Positions 35,901 to 37,924 of a DNA stretch of 37,924 nucleotides are shown one piece after another. The notes below the pieces were generated by a model, which worked only from the letters and a program-made list of their open reading frames with translations, made no database searches and had not been told where the DNA came from. Positions within the stretch are counted from its first letter, which is position 1, and the number at the start of each line of letters is the position of its first letter. The stretch comes from Rubripirellula sp. Lineage in GTDB: Bacteria; Planctomycetota; Planctomycetia; Pirellulales; Pirellulaceae. The stretch lies in the NCBI GenBank assembly GCA_029245125.1, contig JAQWPZ010000273.1, positions 1-37,924 on the forward strand. Reading direction: 5' to 3'. Position numbers and translations under genes: made by a program.

Positions 35901-37779
35901 GGTCACCGTGACACCGGTCAACGATGCCCCAACCGCTAATGCGGATTCCTTTGATGCCGTAATCGATTCCTCTGACAACTTGTTGGATGTCCTCGCGAAC
36001 GATACGGCTGACCCCGACACTGTGGAGACACTGAGCGTCACGGCAGTAGGGCAGACGTCCAACGGTGGTACGGTCGAGATCGCGAACAACGGAACAGGTG
36101 TTCTTTATACGCCGGCCAGTGGATTCACCGGTGCTGAGACCTTTACTTACACCGCCAGTGACGGTGATTTGACTCAGACTGCGGTTGCAACGGTTACCGT
36201 TGCACCGTCGGATGATCCACCAAGTGCCGTCGATGACACGATCGATAATCTCACCGAGGATGATGCTGAAACGGCGTTGGATGTACTGTCCAACGACCAG
36301 CGAGATGTTAATAACGAAACCTTCGTGGTTCACGCTGTGGGAACACCCGATCAGGGCGGCAGCGTTCGGATCAGCGACGACGCAAGTCAGGTTCTTTACA
36401 CCCCCGCCGCGAACTTCAACGGCACTGAAACCTTTTCTTACACGATTCGAGATGAAGGTGGTGGACTGAGTGTGGCGACGGTAACTGTGACCGTTGCCGC
36501 GGTAAATGACCCGCCTCCAATCGAGAGTCCAACGGTCAATTTGAATCGAGCAACTGGCCCCACCATCGTGTTCTCGTTGGGTGATTTGGCACTGAATGTT
36601 GATGCCGCTGAAAATTTGTCGATCTCCGATTTCGACAGTTCAACGAGTGCGGGCGGCACGGTGCAGCTTATCAATGCTGAGTCACTGCAATACACGTTGC
36701 CATCCGAAGATTTTGTCGGCAGCGACTCCTTCACCTATCAGATTTCTGATGAGGTCAACCAGAGTACCGGTACGATCTCGTTGAGCGTCACCGATTTTGC
36801 TCCACGGGATGTCGTCTTGAATATTCCTGAGCGAGCGATTCGGCATCGCGTCAATGGTTTGCGGATTGTTGGAACGAACCAGCTTGGCGAGAGTGTTGAC
36901 CAACCAGTGGAATATGCGGACGACAAGGCTGTGTTCGAGGATTTGTTGCCTGGCGACTACACGATCCAAGTGCCCGCCATCCCGTTTTTGCAAAACGGCG
37001 ACGAGGCACGTGAAATTTCTTTTTCTTCCAATCCCGATGATGGGGATGCTGCGATCGATTCTGAATTAGGGTCGTTGAAGGCCGAATTCATTACCGTGCG
37101 TGACTGGCTCGGGTCGACGTCGGATAATTCTGTGCTGTTGGTTATCAAGCCGGGGAACACACCCGACCTGACTGTGCCCACATCCGGATTCGATGACTCG
37201 GAGATGCCGGTCGTTGAATTGGATGAGAATTCGAACTCGGTAACGATCCGACGTACCGTCCAGGTTGAAGAAAATGGAGCGACCGTCAATCGAAACGAGG
37301 TTGCAACTCTCCCACTTGATTCCAGTGGTGCGGTCGAGGTGCGAGGCGTCATCGCAGAACAACGTCTTCTGAAAATTGACTTCGATGACCTCCAATTCTC
37401 CGAGGATACTGCCAGTGGCGGTGGCGGTGGCGAGGGAGAATCGATCGCCCCAATCGTCGTTTCGGTCGGTGGGACTCAAGCAGAAGGGGAATCGCTGCCC
37501 GCTGCCGTGCAGGCCAACGTCATGCCGGCAACCAGTTCACCTGCGGCCTCGAGGACTGACGCAACTGTCTTACTGACCGAGCAAGGTGATCTGTGGTTCG
37601 CACAAGACGCTGAGCAGCCTGTAAAGCAGGCGGGCGAGACACAAACGCAGGCAGTTGACACAGCGATGCAGGATGTCAATGAGTCATTGGTGATCGCTGA
37701 GTCGGCCGGTGATGAGCTTGCCGATGATGGCCAACTGCACCAGTCGGCAATCGATCAAGTACTCGGTAGCGAACTGTAA
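32908..37779 (+). CDS. Giant LEPR-XLL-type surface protein with thioredoxin-like and cyclophilin domains
   Basis: 1623 residues from ATG 32908 (TTG 32899 would add three). Residues about 42-56 (LLLESLEKRQLLAGD) match the LEPR-XLL motif that marks many planctomycete secreted proteins. Residues about 95-210 are thioredoxin-like, with AAWCPSC (C116, C119) and FPTWIFPDG. Residues about 250-390 are a cyclophilin-type peptidyl-prolyl isomerase. R297, F302, Q305, Q351, F353 and H366 match R55, F60, Q63, Q111, F113 and H126 of human cyclophilin A; W121 is F361. Ig/cadherin-like domains follow, then a cohesin-like segment (about 750-905, opening AEIRLDLRGLDGNPVESL) and four adhesin repeats. The C-terminus is acidic, with Gly-, Gln- and Thr-rich stretches. 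The protein is probably on the cell surface or in the periplasm. Residue similarity to real enzymes suggests a folding or disulfide role joined to an adhesin stalk. Confidence 0.88.
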   Translation: MKRSQNPQSESGRPHQGRGLRRLLERFIGGPTESEDPRRGRLLLESLEKRQLLAGDVEMLFTDGLSDFSQPAAETSSQQATSQAEGEAEGEPAPDLVQFAKDLVGAGVEFYGAAWCPSCTDQKQLFGDGGDDLNMIESSDPDKRVDRLSDPNVSILNAVGNAQLINAFPTWIFPDGTRAEGIQTLEELSQRSGVAIPQGEQPTFEGVGDLNVQIGSPLHVPIDAYDPNGDPLTVSVTVDDPSLLTASVLQNNRSIRIDMQGYNDMVYELFEQRAPVATGRVATLADSDFYDDIIFHRVVSNFVIQAGDPTGTGTSGSTLGQFDDDFHPDLQHNREGVMSFAKSTDDTNNSQFFVTETPTRFLDFNHSVIGQLVEGFDVREAISQASTAESRSTGGSQKPDIDVTMTSIDVFTDNENSVVMLKPTGNGTGTTNVTFTVTDSDGNTHSETVEVTVSNDTANSQPFLNTIADPAITPANTTAQLQLSSVDVEDDAVTYFAQSLSSSSNGTVSVDSATGLVTVNPATGFSGTIDVNVGVRPGAGVFGNSGSDSDNQRVAFTFEGEPALAPTFVDLLAGSDSGNSDTDDLTNEGTLSFLVGGVTAGATVEIVNTANGAVIGTALASGATVTVTTNNIAALGDGTYQLAARQTLDGDTSDLSPSLTLQYDSVTPDAVAGSALTQANANRPFITDLISNEEGQGLTYVLTTAPTGATIAAETGIIQWTPTTGQIGQNSFVLELTDAAGNTRSESFDVSVAGEPLAEIRLDLRGLDGNPVESLAVGDEFFLDIVAEDARFAGTPGVFAAYADILFDSQLVQPVSGATIEYNDLFTLVRKGQLQTGLIDEVGAVNSSLSATQRSEDLIATVRMEALATGTVTIRSEPADEVDSEFLIYGEDDQVPAESIAFGGATLTIGQSFSVVDDAVTVAEDSGQTDIDVLANDQILSNSTTLSVVSVTQPAEGGTVTRDGNIVRFTPAANFNGTTTFTYLAGDSNGIQSSGNVTVTVTPVNDAPTANADSFDAVIDSSDNLLDVLANDTADPDTVETLSVTAVGQTSNGGTVEIANNGTGVLYTPASGFTGAETFTYTASDGDLTQTAVATVTVAPSDDPPSAVDDTIDNLTEDDAETALDVLSNDQRDVNNETFVVHAVGTPDQGGSVRISDDASQVLYTPAANFNGTETFSYTIRDEGGGLSVATVTVTVAAVNDPPPIESPTVNLNRATGPTIVFSLGDLALNVDAAENLSISDFDSSTSAGGTVQLINAESLQYTLPSEDFVGSDSFTYQISDEVNQSTGTISLSVTDFAPRDVVLNIPERAIRHRVNGLRIVGTNQLGESVDQPVEYADDKAVFEDLLPGDYTIQVPAIPFLQNGDEAREISFSSNPDDGDAAIDSELGSLKAEFITVRDWLGSTSDNSVLLVIKPGNTPDLTVPTSGFDDSEMPVVELDENSNSVTIRRTVQVEENGATVNRNEVATLPLDSSGAVEVRGVIAEQRLLKIDFDDLQFSEDTASGGGGGEGESIAPIVVSVGGTQAEGESLPAAVQANVMPATSSPAASRTDATVLLTEQGDLWFAQDAEQPVKQAGETQTQAVDTAMQDVNESLVIAESAGDELADDGQLHQSAIDQVLGSEL
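35653..36795 (+). repeat. Four tandem adhesin-type (VCBS/cadherin-like) repeats within the giant gene
   Basis: Each protein repeat is about 90 residues and follows the pattern DVLANDQ ... GGTV ... YTPAANFNGTETFTYT ... VTVTVAPVNDPP. The four YTP/FTY cores read RFTPAANFNGTTTFTYLAGD, LYTPASGFTGAETFTYTASD, LYTPAANFNGTETFSYTIRD and the more divergent QYTLPSEDFVGSDSFTYQIS. Such repeats bind calcium in some large bacterial adhesins. Confidence 0.8.
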
Positions 37780-37924
37780 CAAGCTCGCTGTTGATTTCTG
37801 CACCTAATCAGGCGGTGCTGGTTTCGGCCAGGCGGTGCTGGTTGCACCCCGAGTAACTCGGCTGGCAGTCGATTATCACTTTGTCTGGTTGGGTTTGGTC
37901 GCCGCAAGCAGAGAAAAGGCGTTC
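37780..37924. other. Trailing non-coding end of the window
   Basis: 145 bases with no supportable gene. CAGGCGGTGCTGGTT occurs twice, at 37809-37823 and 37829-37843. A small CCGAG-TAA-CTCGG hairpin lies at 37849-37861 and might contribute to termination. Confidence 0.45.
37809..37843. repeat. 15-base direct repeat
   Basis: CAGGCGGTGCTGGTT is repeated with a 20-base period just after the giant gene. It is probably a slippage product. Confidence 0.75.

Overview
The window looks like chromosome from a planctomycete, most likely a member of the Pirellulaceae (Rhodopirellula-like). The main evidence is a DUF1549/DUF1553 cytochrome gene overlapping a DUF1501 gene, a giant surface protein with an N-terminal LEPR-XLL-type motif, HEAT-repeat and small hypothetical genes of planctomycete style, weak or absent Shine-Dalgarno sequences, and several non-ATG starts. 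I see no rRNA, tRNA, CRISPR array, phage or transposase gene.

Layout, left to right. 1-1865 (minus): a HEAT-repeat protein followed by a membrane protein cut by the window edge. 2255-3406 (plus): a small helical protein and an EboB-like TatD-family metallohydrolase. 3407-4306 holds no convincing gene. 4307-9657 (plus): an exported SMP-30/gluconolactonase-type protein, an exported TPR protein ending in a covalent-FMN-binding domain, a large NapH-NapG-type polyferredoxin fusion and a Dabb-domain protein. 9927-14464 (plus): the DUF1553/DUF1501 pair. 17144-14584 (minus): enolase, a two-helix membrane protein and thymidylate kinase. 17633-19770 (plus): riboflavin synthase, 16S rRNA dimethyltransferase RsmA and a small membrane protein.

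The most interesting part is 20079-32527. Two minus-strand genes encode exported pentahaem cytochromes c. A tightly packed plus-strand operon of five genes diverges from them. It encodes a membrane protein with four histidines spaced like the haem ligands of cytochrome b, a membrane-anchored decahaem cytochrome, a third pentahaem cytochrome, a fused NuoE-NuoF NADH-oxidising subunit, and an 839-residue iron-sulfur protein. That last protein joins a NuoG-like front half to a HybA/DmsB-like ferredoxin back half through two cyclic-nucleotide-binding domains. Together the genes could form a route for electrons between cytoplasmic NAD(H) and periplasmic multihaem cytochromes (25 predicted c-haems), possibly gated by a nucleotide. 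I know of no named complex with this composition. The parts are read from the sequence; the assembly, direction and gating are inference.

32908-37779 (plus) encodes a 1623-residue LEPR-XLL-type surface protein that carries a thioredoxin-like module and a cyclophilin with nearly intact catalytic residues ahead of cohesin-like and tandem adhesin repeats. The final 145 bases hold no gene I can support.
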